DNA from: a virus
DNA: 43,971 bases
Direction: 5' to 3' (one strand)
IMG/VR virus record: IMGVR_UViG_3300046673_000032
Coordinates: 1 to 43,971 of that record
Shown here: positions 30,119 through 38,746 of the stretch, one piece after another
Layout: the number at the start of each line of letters is the position of its first letter
How positions within the stretch are numbered: position 1 is the first letter of the stretch
The notes under the pieces: model-generated
The model's database searches: none
Told to the model about the DNA's origin: nothing
What the model saw: only the letters and a program-made list of their open reading frames with translations
Position numbers and translations under genes: made by a program

Positions 30119-30756
30119 GATGCGGCTCCCGCGACTTTCATTCCGTCCGAAGCAAACCCAGACAACGCTCCATAGAACCCGGAACTCTTCTCGGATTCGG
30201 CCTTAACATCTTGAAGTTTGGCTTCGCCTTGGGCTTGTATAGCTTCCATGTTGTATCCAAACGCCTTAGCATAAGCGTTGTTTCTGATCGTTAAAATGTC
30301 TCTAGCACCTATTTCAGCCGTGGCGTTTGTTACGGATTGGGCGCCTTCGCTACGAACATTTATGCCTTGGCCTGCTTGAGCGGATACTTCTCCACCTATT
30401 TGTTGGGCGTTCCGTTCGCTCATGCGTTGTTCATCAAACGACTCTTGGTTCCAAAGTTCTTTGGTTCTGATGGATTGCAACTGGGCGTTGCGCATATATT
30501 CGCCAGAACGAAACTTGGCGGTTATAGCATTGGCGTTTCCTTCAATAAACGAACTAATCCCGGAATCCAAACCTTTGAGTATGTTGAGACCCGATTGGGT
30601 TGTTTCGTCTTGTTTTGAAGTCTTGGCCGCGGCGGTGGGTTCAATTGAAGATGTATCGTCGCTTCCGGTTGAAGACGAAGCATTAATCGTGTTACACAAA
30701 TCATCAATACTTGATCCTGTATCTCCGGTTTCGGATGCAATGTTTTCGTCCGACAT
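30115..30756 (-). CDS. Internal virion protein, gp14-like
   Basis: A 213-residue protein with a Ser/Thr/Asp-rich disordered front and a helical rear. AGQGINVRSEGAQSVTNATA (about 129-148), RDILTIRNNAYAKAFGYNME and the following Ala/Glu helix match the pattern of the smallest podovirus ejection protein (A.GI.v.SGSa...v.a...e...i..NNA...A.GY..EA). It overlaps the next gene by ATGA. Confidence 0.75.
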   Translation of the reverse strand: MSDENIASETGDTGSSIDDLCNTINASSSTGSDDTSSIEPTAAAKTSKQDETTQSGLNILKGLDSGISSFIEGNANAITAKFRSGEYMRNAQLQSIRTKELWNQESFDEQRMSERNAQQIGGEVSAQAGQGINVRSEGAQSVTNATAEIGARDILTIRNNAYAKAFGYNMEAIQAQGEAKLQDVKAESEKSSGFYGALSGFASDGMKVAGAAS

Positions 30757-30757
30757 G

Positions 30758-33700
30758 TTATTTCCCCATTTCCTTCGCGTCGATGGTAAATCCTAGCGCG
30801 GAAATTGTTAACGGAAGCGGGTCTAAACTACGCACAAACCCTGCGGCTCCGTAAGTAAATGTACCTGCAAAGTTAACCAAAACACGCCCAGTAACCAAAT
30901 CTACCGAACTGTCGTATCCGGCCTGATCCCTGATCTTCGCCTCAGTTAAACCAAAAACATTGTCCGTTGCATGGTTCGACCCTGGCATGTTCTGAGGAGA
31001 ACTCAAGTTATCTCCGGGGTCTTGTGATCCAACCCAGAAGCTTTGAGATGATTTTAGCATTAAAGAGCATTGCTTGAGTATTGTCTTTTTGTTTATGTAC
31101 GAGTCTTTGGGTTCATCATAATCAAGTGTTTCAATGCTTGACATGTAAGGAAATCCAACACGAAGCACTTCTCCGAAATCAGGCAACTTTGCGTATGTGT
31201 TTGAGTCCAAGGTTATGAACGACACCGTGTCCGAAATGTTTAGATTCATTGGATTGCAAGCAACGTTGGCGTCAATGGTGGCCGCAAGTCCCGTTGCTCC
31301 ATAAATAGGAGTCGAGCATTGAACAATATCTTGTGCTAAGCTCCAATCTGTTGTTGCTAGATTCCTCATGTTTGCATATATTGCGTTATCCGTTGACCCG
31401 CCGTTTGTACCATCTGGAACAAAACGGTCAACTTCAACGATCATATTTTTTGGATCAATATATGAAACGGGAGTACACTTAACCAAGTATCCATCGGTTC
31501 CACGAATAAACCACTTTATGTGTTGATATAACCCATCCGAAGTGTCGGAAGGGAAGTAATTTTCAGAACAAGTCAACGTCCAAAGTTCTCCGTTTGTTGG
31601 AGGAATAAATGTCATGGTTTTATCACTCGTGTTTCTTCCGTCATACGAAACCGAGCAATCCAAAAAGTTTGAGTCTTTAACGTCAAACCATTGGTCCGAA
31701 GACATGCGTTCGATGAACCTGTAATCCGTTCCACCAATGGTTCGTTTTACAACAGCGTAAACGGCGTCTTCGATTCCCTCAATAACAGCGCAGAAGTTCT
31801 CAAAAGTACCTTGAGTGGTCCTTCTCCACCAAGCCGCAAGCTGTTGCTCTGGACAATAAGTCAATCCCAACGCTACTCCATCATTACGAACGCACCAAAC
31901 TGTACCGTCATAAATGCGTTGGTAGTCCCAATCCTTGATCGAATATCCTTCCACCAAATGTTTCGAGAATAAAGTTATTTCTTCGGACGATGCAATGTAT
32001 GTATAACCGTAAGGCGTTATTTGCACCTGCATATCTCTAACAAGCGAAGTCTGGGCTTGGGAGTATAGAACTGACTTGTTTATCTTTAACGGTCTTAAGT
32101 CTGAACAACCGTTATACGTTTGAGGAGTGCAATTAATGTTTGTTGTAGTCAGCGTTCCTGTAGAATCCCCCTTGAGTACAATTTCACCTTGATCCGTAAA
32201 CACAATCAAAAACCCAAAGTTTACTAAGTGCTTGATCTTTGCCCCAGCATCAGCTTCAAGGTCTTGATGAATAATGGCATCATCCGACTGCAAGTTAGTT
32301 CTGGTGGTAAAGTTTTCTAAATATCCGGTTCTTGATGCGTTAAAACCCAAAAGGTTTTTATTCGTTGCGCACAAGCAAAGCCGTTGTTGGTAACTTTCAA
32401 CGCACGAAGGATAATCATCTTTAGTAACAAATACCGGATTATAAGTGGGGGGGCAGTAGGTTGTGTCCGCTGTCATTCCAGTATCTTCAAAAGTATAACC
32501 CTGAGTTGAACCAATAAATCCATAAACTCCTCCAACGGATTTATAAATGTTGTATTCAACCTGAAACGGATAAGTGTTCTCAATAGAATACCTATTTATA
32601 TCGAGAGTTATTGTTATCGGTTTTTCTCCGGTAGGAGCCGAAACGTTTTTTGATTTAATCTCGGTTGGCGCAATTTTTCCTGAAATCGTTGAAGGAATCG
32701 TTCCATATCCCGACGGATCGGTATAAATTCTAAAAACATTGTCTGCCAATCCGTTAATATAAACATTGAAAACCCTGTCATCAATTAATTCAATTTTTGT
32801 GCCCGTTATAAGTATTTGACTTCCGTTGTCTAAAATTTCAGCCGACGATCCATGAGAATTTTCTAATGTAGTTATCTCTATGTATTTGTTTGTTGTATCA
32901 AAAACAATGTTTGAAATATTTAAATTTCCGGAAGACCCGGCTTGAGTTTGTTCAGCAATAAACAGACCGTTTGTTAAACGTTCTCCGGCCGAATTATAAC
33001 ACTCTATTGGATTAAAACTAAATAAAGGGAAACTTTGATCCGCCCAATCTCCAACATATTCAAAATAAATGGCGTGATCTCCTGTGTTTTGGTCATACCA
33101 TTGAGTCATCCAAAGAGGACCTACGGTTGAAGATCCATATGGAGTTTGAGAAACCAAAATTCTTCCTATGCCAACGGCATTGTCTATTATTGTTTGCAAT
33201 GCTGATACCGATGCGGGTCCACTAAATTCAGATGTAGTAATGTTGTCAAATGTAAGTGAAAATCTAGTTATTATATACAATTGTCCCGGAGCAACTCCCC
33301 CGGTATCTCTTTTTAATCTTTGTATGGCGTTTTTTGGAGTTGCATATCTTAAAGGAATCGGAAAAGATTCTTCTCCATCAGAAAGTCTTTCGACGGTTAC
33401 TTTATAATCATATTCATATAACCCAGCTTCATATCCATCAACATGAGCTTGCAAGTAATCGGATTTAATCGACGGGATAGTCATTACTTTTTTAAAGTAA
33501 AAGCCCGGAACATCTTTGTCAAACACGAGTTCCATTGGAGCATAAGACGGATGAACGATGTAAAGAACGCCGTTGACTTGCCTAAACTTCAATGCACTTA
33601 AATCATCTTGGGCGTAATTCGTTTGAAGTTCGTAAGTGGTTCCGGTTATTTGATACCAATAATCGGTATGCGTATCCGGTTCTTTGTTTGAGTTATCATT

Positions 33701-34090
33701 GTTTTGATTGTATATCGCAATATATGTATTCCCTGAATAAGTAACCACACTTCCTGGAGAATATGTTATCCCAGTCGTCGGAGTGTTCCACGTGGAACCG
33801 TTTGGAGCTACTATTTTACCGTCTTGGTAGAACCTAACCAGGCTATCCGAAAACTCAAGTAAATATCCTTCTTCATCGTCAATGACAAATTTAAACAGTC
33901 TAACCGGAAGATCGTTTGGAGTCCTTGCAACTAATTCAGTACCTGGACACTTCGTCAAGTTTCCGGCACGAGTAACTTTGAAATTTTCACACTTCTTTAG
34001 GGCGATTGGATACTTCGGGTGATCCGTCTTGCCCCACAACTCAGGAGCAATCTCTCCACCTCCGAATCCTTTTTGAAGGTTAGTAAACAT
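30758..34090 (-). CDS. Tail nozzle / tail tubular protein B-like
   Basis: A 1110-residue protein starting FTNLQKGFGGGEIAPELWGK, then CENFKVTRAGNLTKCPGTEL and a Arg-Leu-Phe-Lys-Phe strand, the exact front of the gp12-type nozzle proteins. The remainder is beta-rich with many Gly/Asn turns. It is longer than T7 gp12 (about 790 residues), like the nozzle proteins of BPP-1-type phages, which carry extra domains. It forms the lower tail tube below the adaptor. Confidence 0.85.
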   Translation of the reverse strand: MFTNLQKGFGGGEIAPELWGKTDHPKYPIALKKCENFKVTRAGNLTKCPGTELVARTPNDLPVRLFKFVIDDEEGYLLEFSDSLVRFYQDGKIVAPNGSTWNTPTTGITYSPGSVVTYSGNTYIAIYNQNNDNSNKEPDTHTDYWYQITGTTYELQTNYAQDDLSALKFRQVNGVLYIVHPSYAPMELVFDKDVPGFYFKKVMTIPSIKSDYLQAHVDGYEAGLYEYDYKVTVERLSDGEESFPIPLRYATPKNAIQRLKRDTGGVAPGQLYIITRFSLTFDNITTSEFSGPASVSALQTIIDNAVGIGRILVSQTPYGSSTVGPLWMTQWYDQNTGDHAIYFEYVGDWADQSFPLFSFNPIECYNSAGERLTNGLFIAEQTQAGSSGNLNISNIVFDTTNKYIEITTLENSHGSSAEILDNGSQILITGTKIELIDDRVFNVYINGLADNVFRIYTDPSGYGTIPSTISGKIAPTEIKSKNVSAPTGEKPITITLDINRYSIENTYPFQVEYNIYKSVGGVYGFIGSTQGYTFEDTGMTADTTYCPPTYNPVFVTKDDYPSCVESYQQRLCLCATNKNLLGFNASRTGYLENFTTRTNLQSDDAIIHQDLEADAGAKIKHLVNFGFLIVFTDQGEIVLKGDSTGTLTTTNINCTPQTYNGCSDLRPLKINKSVLYSQAQTSLVRDMQVQITPYGYTYIASSEEITLFSKHLVEGYSIKDWDYQRIYDGTVWCVRNDGVALGLTYCPEQQLAAWWRRTTQGTFENFCAVIEGIEDAVYAVVKRTIGGTDYRFIERMSSDQWFDVKDSNFLDCSVSYDGRNTSDKTMTFIPPTNGELWTLTCSENYFPSDTSDGLYQHIKWFIRGTDGYLVKCTPVSYIDPKNMIVEVDRFVPDGTNGGSTDNAIYANMRNLATTDWSLAQDIVQCSTPIYGATGLAATIDANVACNPMNLNISDTVSFITLDSNTYAKLPDFGEVLRVGFPYMSSIETLDYDEPKDSYINKKTILKQCSLMLKSSQSFWVGSQDPGDNLSSPQNMPGSNHATDNVFGLTEAKIRDQAGYDSSVDLVTGRVLVNFAGTFTYGAAGFVRSLDPLPLTISALGFTIDAKEMGK

Positions 34091-34411
34091 TTACTTGCTC
34101 CCATAAACCTTCTTCGCAACCTTCTTGAAGTAGTCTTCTTTAGTTTTTGACAAATCCATCTCTTCAATCTGTAACGTAAATTGACGTTCAGACATATCTT
34201 TGTTTTCATACTGGCTCACACCAGCAACGTGGCATTCGGCCTCAATTTTAAACTTTGCGCCAACTTCAGGCAATTCCTTGATATCTAGAATATCCAAAAG
34301 CTCGTGATTAATCGTAATACAAGTACCGTAAGGCCATTTAGGGCGTTCTTTTTCTTCAGCCTCTACGGTTTCTTCTTCGGAACGTTTATCGTCTAGTTCA
34401 ATGCTTTTCAT
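34091..34411 (-). CDS. Small structural-cassette protein (106 aa), capsid-staple-like
   Basis: ATG 34411 (MKSIELDDKRSEEETVEAEE) is chosen because GAGG lies 6 bases upstream. After a long charged front, WPYGTCITINHELLDILDI, KFKIEAECHVAGVSQYENKD and RQFTLQIEEMDLS form a beta-sandwich-like pattern seen in small podovirus virion proteins, some of which are called capsid staple proteins. The assignment is from memory and uncertain. It lies between nozzle and adaptor genes. Confidence 0.6.
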   Translation of the reverse strand: MKSIELDDKRSEEETVEAEEKERPKWPYGTCITINHELLDILDIKELPEVGAKFKIEAECHVAGVSQYENKDMSERQFTLQIEEMDLSKTKEDYFKKVAKKVYGSK

Positions 34412-34419
34412 GCTTAACC

Positions 34420-35157
34420 TCAAGGAACGTAGTTTGAACCAACCATTTGGTAACCATGCGAAGTAAAAGCCATCCTAGTTCCAATTCGGCTTCTGGTAAG
34501 TTCTCCAATTCGCATGATATCCGGTTTGTCTTCCATTGCGTCTCTAGACATTGCCGAATACATTGCGTTTTGACCCATCTGCAAGTTCTTCTCTCTAAGA
34601 TCAATCATCCCTATCTGAGAAATACTTGGAGCCGCCCACCCTGCCAGCATAAGCGAAAACGCGAACACGAAGTCTGCCGGAATGTAAGAAATTCTCGAAA
34701 ATGCTTGCGTGTACTCCAAAACAGGAACCATATCGCCTTGAGCAACTGTAAAATTTGTCGTTGGAGTGAGTGGAGTACCAGTTAACGCGCTTGAAGGCCC
34801 GTGATTCGTTAAAATCACACGTCCTTGAGCATCGCTGGACGTAACATAATTTACGACGGTAGTTCGATCATCCAAGTGGCTACCATTCCAGAACCGCCTA
34901 ACAAACAAGCAATCCGCTGGATAACGATATTCAAACTGCCATTCTTGATTTGGATTTACAACGATGGGAGAAACATTTGCGTAAACGTGAGCGAAGTTCC
35001 AGTTATAACCACGAAGAACCGATTCCATCCAATGGTCAAACAATTGTCTAAGTGTTTTTGCTTCGCTTGATTGATCGGTATCTAAATCGGAAATTTGCTT
35101 TCCTGTACCCATGTGCATCAAGGCAAGATTCGCAATATCCGTTTTAGTGTTAGCCAT
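34420..35157 (-). CDS. Head-tail adaptor / tail tubular protein A-like
   Basis: A 245-residue protein with TDIANLALMHMGTGKQISDL and ESVLRGYNWNFAHVYANVSP, the standard front of gp11-type adaptors (a bundle that docks under the portal), then a beta domain with YRYPADCLFVRRFWN and a late helix, FVFAFSLMLAGWAAPSIS. It overlaps a small gene upstream by 8 bases. It connects portal and nozzle. Confidence 0.88.
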   Translation of the reverse strand: MANTKTDIANLALMHMGTGKQISDLDTDQSSEAKTLRQLFDHWMESVLRGYNWNFAHVYANVSPIVVNPNQEWQFEYRYPADCLFVRRFWNGSHLDDRTTVVNYVTSSDAQGRVILTNHGPSSALTGTPLTPTTNFTVAQGDMVPVLEYTQAFSRISYIPADFVFAFSLMLAGWAAPSISQIGMIDLREKNLQMGQNAMYSAMSRDAMEDKPDIMRIGELTRSRIGTRMAFTSHGYQMVGSNYVP

Positions 35158-35314
35158 GATAATGCTTTACCTTTGGGGCGTGATGCACTTTCCCAGACTT
35201 ACCAGCCATCCTCATGGCCGCGGCTACTGCTTGTTTCTGAGGATGACCAGCGGCTACCATCTCCTTGATATTTGAGGAGACGGTAGCCTTTGAAGTTCCT
35301 TTATGAAGAGGCAT
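35150..35314 (-). CDS. Small basic protein with HKGTSKATVSSNIKEM motif (54 aa)
   Basis: ATG 35314 directly follows the stop of the gene upstream (TGATATG). The protein opens MPLHKGTSKATVSSNIKEMV and continues AAGHPQKQAVAAAMRMAG, the shape of a very common uncharacterised phage family (HKG.S...IS.NI..E...GKP.KQAVAIA). The tail is His/Lys-rich (HHAPKVKHYHG). It is nucleic-acid-binding by charge only. An ATG at 35332 is possible but lies inside the previous gene. Confidence 0.75.
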   Translation of the reverse strand: MPLHKGTSKATVSSNIKEMVAAGHPQKQAVAAAMRMAGKSGKVHHAPKVKHYHG

Positions 35315-35315
35315 A

Positions 35316-35972
35316 TCAAGCCTTCGCTTCACTTAAATTTCGCATTTGAACCTTCAACACATTCTTAACTCGGTCACGTCCTTGAACTCTCTTTTCAGCT
35401 TCATTCCATTGATTAAGAATACTTGCATCGTTGCACTTGTTAACCATCTTAATGGCCTCGTCTTCCGAAAGACGAGAAATATTACTAACAATGTGTTGCT
35501 GAGTATCAACGTCTCCAACGGACGTTGTTTGCGCTCCCATGACGTTAGGAATCAATCGAGCTTCTTCTTCTTCTGGAAGTGTCTCTCTCTTGCTAATGTT
35601 AGGAACACAATTACGAGGCGCAGGTTCCATCCAATCAGGCGCGTATTCAAAAAATTTCAGGAACCGCTCCTTGTCTTCCTTACTCCACCTTGCGCAAGAA
35701 GGGCTTTTCTGAAGCGTGAACCTTCTATATTCAAGCTCCGTCATGTCCTTCTTCTCGTTGTCGCTTACTGGAACCCCCAAGTGAGTAATCAACCGTTCTT
35801 TGATTGGTTTCTTCGTCTGGGGATCAACTTCTAAATCCGAATCGGCTTCGTGGATAACTAGGGTATCAGGGATTTCAAAGATATCCCCTCCGTGAAGCAT
35901 TCGGCAAAATCGTTCTGCGCGAGGATATCCCTTCTTATCGGCCGTGGGCCACTCTTTTACTCGTACAAGCAT
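35316..35972 (-). CDS. Hypothetical structural-cassette protein (218 aa)
   Basis: ATG 35972 follows AAGGAGACAATCC. The protein starts MLVRVKEWPTADKKGYPRAE, then has PDTLVIHEADSDLEVD, an acidic middle, and a C-terminal helical region (LSEDEAIKMVNKCND, RVQGRDRVKNVLKVQM) that is typical of structural-cassette proteins. It lies between cement protein and adaptor, after a terminator-like hairpin. No family is named; a head-completion role is possible. Confidence 0.7.
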   Translation of the reverse strand: MLVRVKEWPTADKKGYPRAERFCRMLHGGDIFEIPDTLVIHEADSDLEVDPQTKKPIKERLITHLGVPVSDNEKKDMTELEYRRFTLQKSPSCARWSKEDKERFLKFFEYAPDWMEPAPRNCVPNISKRETLPEEEEARLIPNVMGAQTTSVGDVDTQQHIVSNISRLSEDEAIKMVNKCNDASILNQWNEAEKRVQGRDRVKNVLKVQMRNLSEAKA

Positions 35973-35985
35973 GGATTGTCTCCTT

Positions 35986-36022
35986 AAAAATTTGGAGGGA
36001 TGGCTGTGATTTCCATCCCTCC
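35986..36022 (-). terminator. Leftward terminator/attenuator after the capsid genes
   Basis: On the minus strand GGAGGGATGG (36022-36013) pairs perfectly with CCATCCCTCC (36003-35994) around a 9-base loop, then AAATTTTT follows. It lies between the cement protein and the next gene, whose ribosome site begins right after it. Partial termination here would keep capsid messages more abundant than the downstream tail messages. Confidence 0.75.
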
Positions 36023-36043
36023 GTTACATACATGCCATTCTTT

Positions 36044-36526
36044 TTAGGGAATGTAATTCGCGGCGTGAGTATAAGTCTGAGTAAACTCGGCCTCGTTCAT
36101 CAGGTACGCATTGACCGTGATCGAGTTACCAGCCGCAATCGCCTTCATACCGATGAACTCCTGACTGACCCGATTAGGATCAATCGTCAAAAAGATGTTC
36201 CCGCCACCAACAACTCCAGCAACTGTGGCAGTCTGTTCGACTCCGGGAGTCAAACGAGAATCGGTGTTAGCCATAGCACCAGTGGTTCTGATAACCGTAG
36301 GATTAGAAGTAAGCGCGGCATTATCAGCCGAAATTACTTGGAATTCAATGGTATCAGAAGCATTGGCCGCAAACGTCTTCGGGAAAACTCCAAACCCAAT
36401 TTCAGTTCCGTTTTCAGCATGTCGAGAAGCAACAGCCAAATCAACGGAATAGGTCGAAAGTACCGTCCCGGTAATGGTAGTGCTGAACGACCAAACTTGA
36501 AGTTGAGCATCAAGACCTGTACTCAT
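36044..36526 (-). CDS. Capsid cement protein, Bbp16-like
   Basis: A 160-residue beta-rich protein (STYSVDLAVAS, GFGVFPKTF, DTIEFQVISADN, NIFLTIDPNRVSQEFIGMKA, NSITVNAYLM) lying directly downstream of the major capsid gene, as the Bbp16 cement protein does in BPP-1. Such proteins form decorating turrets that stabilise the head. There is no catalytic motif. A GGAGAAAATC site precedes ATG 36526. Confidence 0.75.
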   Translation of the reverse strand: MSTGLDAQLQVWSFSTTITGTVLSTYSVDLAVASRHAENGTEIGFGVFPKTFAANASDTIEFQVISADNAALTSNPTVIRTTGAMANTDSRLTPGVEQTATVAGVVGGGNIFLTIDPNRVSQEFIGMKAIAAGNSITVNAYLMNEAEFTQTYTHAANYIP

Positions 36527-36550
36527 GATTTTCTCCTTGGAGCGGGTATC

Positions 36551-36572
36551 GGAGGGTTCCGAAGAACCCTCC
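36551..36572 (-). promoter_or_regulatory. UUCG-tetraloop hairpin between capsid and cement genes
   Basis: In the leftward message GGAGGGTTC and GAACCCTCC make a perfect 9-bp stem closed by a TTCG loop with C-G closing pair, one of the most stable RNA hairpins known. No T-run follows. It lies between the capsid stop (36580) and the cement start (36526). A role in protecting the capsid message 3' end or in setting expression ratio is likely. Confidence 0.65.
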
Positions 36573-36579
36573 AGGTTTA

Positions 36580-37644
36580 TTACAACGCGAGAAGGTTGGA
36601 TTCAGTAAGAAGAATCTGGTCAACGATTCCGTAAGGAACACCGTTGTATTCCCACTCCCAACGAGGATGGTAAGCCCCGGCCATACCTTCTTTTGCGTAA
36701 CCAGCACCTTGAATCGTAACACTCTTGATTTGGTGCTTCAGGTTACGTTGAACCGTACGGGGACCGAAGAAATAATACGTCGGTTTCGTGGTTTCCACGC
36801 CTTCTTCAGGAGGAAGATTTGTGTCTTCAGGCAATCTGGACTGGGCTTCGTCCATGTAGAACGCAATATCGGCTCCGTTCTGAGAATTCAAGAGCGGAAC
36901 GTCAATGTCACCGATACGAACCACATGCCGCCAATCAGCCAAGAAAAGTCCAAAGTCCATCGTGAATTCATCTTCGTACATCGCCAAGTTACCAACAGCA
37001 TTTCCGCTGGCGTTGATTGCGTTGTTTACTGGACGAAGACCCCAATCACGATGATGAATCCCAGCAATGGAACCCTTTGGGAAAATACCCGTCAATGCGT
37101 ACTCGTTAAGACCGAGCAACCAAACGGACGTGTTGGTATTAGCGGTACCACCGGCAGACAAAACGTTCTGTGAGTTTGGAGCGCCGCTCTTGGCGGAGAA
37201 ACGCATCGACAGACCGTTAATATCCGAAGGATTCGCGCCACGATTTCCATAGAACCAAAGGTAAGCAAACTTTCGGCCCATTGCGCGAAGACGACCCTGG
37301 GCTTGACGAACACGGTAACTTTGAGGATCGCCGCCATAGTTGGCAACGTCTTCGTCGATCTTCACCCAGTCTTTTAACTGAGCGCAAGTCTCTTCGATTT
37401 GAGCAGAAGTCCCGTATTGCGCGTCAACGCCTTGATTCAAAATACGAGTGGAAGGCATGGGGCATGACGTTTCAACGGAAGCTTGGTGAGAACGAGCTTG
37501 ATTGGTTTCAATGAAAGAAAGCAACCGAAGCAAAGCGTTGGCTTGAGAAAGAGCATGGATGTAAGGCAAAAGTTTGCCCGAAGCATCCCGCTCCTTGGCG
37601 ATATCAACAATCGTAGGGTTTGAAGTACTAAGTGCAGTAGTCAT
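36580..37644 (-). CDS. Major capsid protein, HK97 fold, BPP-1 type
   Basis: A 354-residue protein of the podovirus capsid family of BPP-1: DIAKERDASGKLLPYIHALS at the front, ARSHQASVETSCPMPSTRIL, YGGDPQSYRVRQAQG, then FAYLWFYGNRGANPSDINGL (E-loop side) and the AGIHHRDWGL / HVVRIGDIDV strands of the A domain. It follows a putative scaffold gene and precedes the cement gene. A GGAGATAAAC site lies before ATG 37644. It should be the most abundant virion protein. Confidence 0.92.
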   Translation of the reverse strand: MTTALSTSNPTIVDIAKERDASGKLLPYIHALSQANALLRLLSFIETNQARSHQASVETSCPMPSTRILNQGVDAQYGTSAQIEETCAQLKDWVKIDEDVANYGGDPQSYRVRQAQGRLRAMGRKFAYLWFYGNRGANPSDINGLSMRFSAKSGAPNSQNVLSAGGTANTNTSVWLLGLNEYALTGIFPKGSIAGIHHRDWGLRPVNNAINASGNAVGNLAMYEDEFTMDFGLFLADWRHVVRIGDIDVPLLNSQNGADIAFYMDEAQSRLPEDTNLPPEEGVETTKPTYYFFGPRTVQRNLKHQIKSVTIQGAGYAKEGMAGAYHPRWEWEYNGVPYGIVDQILLTESNLLAL

Positions 37645-37658
37645 TGTTTATCTCCTGA

Positions 37659-38375
37659 TTATGAATTGTACGAAACTTTCATGGGGTCGTAGTTTAATCC
37701 GTAGGCTTTTTCCCCAATAGTTTTCGGTTCGACTTTCGGAGGATCAGGCTTTTCTCCCATGTGTAACACGGAATCACCTGACGCCTCAGCGAATTTAACC
37801 AACCCTTTAACAATTTCAGGGTGGTGAAAGAAGAAGTTAACTTTTACTTCGGACTCATAAAACGTATCGCCGAACAAAGTTTTAAGCGACCGTTCTACAA
37901 GTTGACTGGTACGATTCAAGTTATCTCCGCCAAGTTTCGGATCGGATTTAACGGAATTGTCCCATTCTGCTTGTTGGGCCTTGATGCGAGAATCTCCAAA
38001 GGCCGCAACTTCCCGAAACGTATTGAACTTGGAATCCATATCTCCTTGAACGGCGGTGATTGGCTGTTTGCCATCCACGGCAGTTTTAGAAGCTTTACCA
38101 AGCCATTCGTTGAGGAATCCTTTTTCAACGTCATTGATTCCTTCGGGCATTTTCAACTGTTTAACATCAGCAAACAACTCAGGTGCCTTAACGGCAGGCG
38201 TTTCCGCTGGTTTAGGAGCGGGTTTTTCTTCGGTTCCGGCGGCAGGAGGCGCGGCAACAGGCGGCGCAACTTGTGCGGCAGGAGCAGGAGTGGGTTCTGC
38301 AACCTTTGGTTGTTCAACAGCCGGAGGTGTTGCGGGTGCTTGTGCGCTTCCGGTTGTGTTATTCGGTGTTTCCAT
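37659..38375 (-). CDS. Putative scaffold protein (238 aa)
   Basis: The first 65 residues are a Pro/Ala/Thr/Glu-rich flexible region. The rest is helical and charged: KGFLNEWLGK, MDSKFNTFREVAAF, then WDNSVKSDPKLGG, a phage scaffold/peptidase-associated phrase, and LVKFAEASGDSVLHMGEKP at the end. It directly precedes the capsid gene, the usual scaffold place. No protease triad is seen, so it is a better match to a scaffold than to a maturation protease. It ends 14 bases before the capsid start. Confidence 0.6.
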   Translation of the reverse strand: METPNNTTGSAQAPATPPAVEQPKVAEPTPAPAAQVAPPVAAPPAAGTEEKPAPKPAETPAVKAPELFADVKQLKMPEGINDVEKGFLNEWLGKASKTAVDGKQPITAVQGDMDSKFNTFREVAAFGDSRIKAQQAEWDNSVKSDPKLGGDNLNRTSQLVERSLKTLFGDTFYESEVKVNFFFHHPEIVKGLVKFAEASGDSVLHMGEKPDPPKVEPKTIGEKAYGLNYDPMKVSYNS

Positions 38376-38377
38376 AG

Positions 38378-38746
38378 TTATGTTTTACCTCTTTTAAAAT
38401 GTTCGTCAAGCTGTTTTTGTTCTACGCCTCGTTCTGTGTTCTCAATATCTTGGCGTTGTTTTGCCTCAAAAATCATTGAAATCCAAGGATTAGCTCCAAA
38501 CCAGAAGGATATCTTGTTCTTTATGTTCTGAGCGCACCCTTGTCTTGCCACCTTAGCGGACATTTCTTGCCCGTTTTTATCGAAACAATCCTGGTACAAA
38601 CCAAATTCTTCCATCAATTCGTACAACACTTGACGACCTTGGGGAGTAGACAAAACACTTTCCCATGCTTCTTTTAGGCGTCTGTTGCGCTTTCCAAGCA
38701 AGCGCTCTTCCATTGAGATTCTTGCTTTGTTGCCGTCTTCGTTCAT
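38378..38746 (-). CDS. Bbp19-like small protein (122 aa)
   Basis: The centre WESVLSTPQGRQVLYELMEE, followed by ARQGCAQNIKNKISFWFG and ANPWISMIF, fits the Bbp19 family of BPP-1-type phages (a short helical protein with a TP.GR.VL motif) found between portal and scaffold. It overlaps the portal stop by 4 bases. Function is unproven; a head-assembly helper is assumed from position. Confidence 0.75.
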   Translation of the reverse strand: MNEDGNKARISMEERLLGKRNRRLKEAWESVLSTPQGRQVLYELMEEFGLYQDCFDKNGQEMSAKVARQGCAQNIKNKISFWFGANPWISMIFEAKQRQDIENTERGVEQKQLDEHFKRGKT

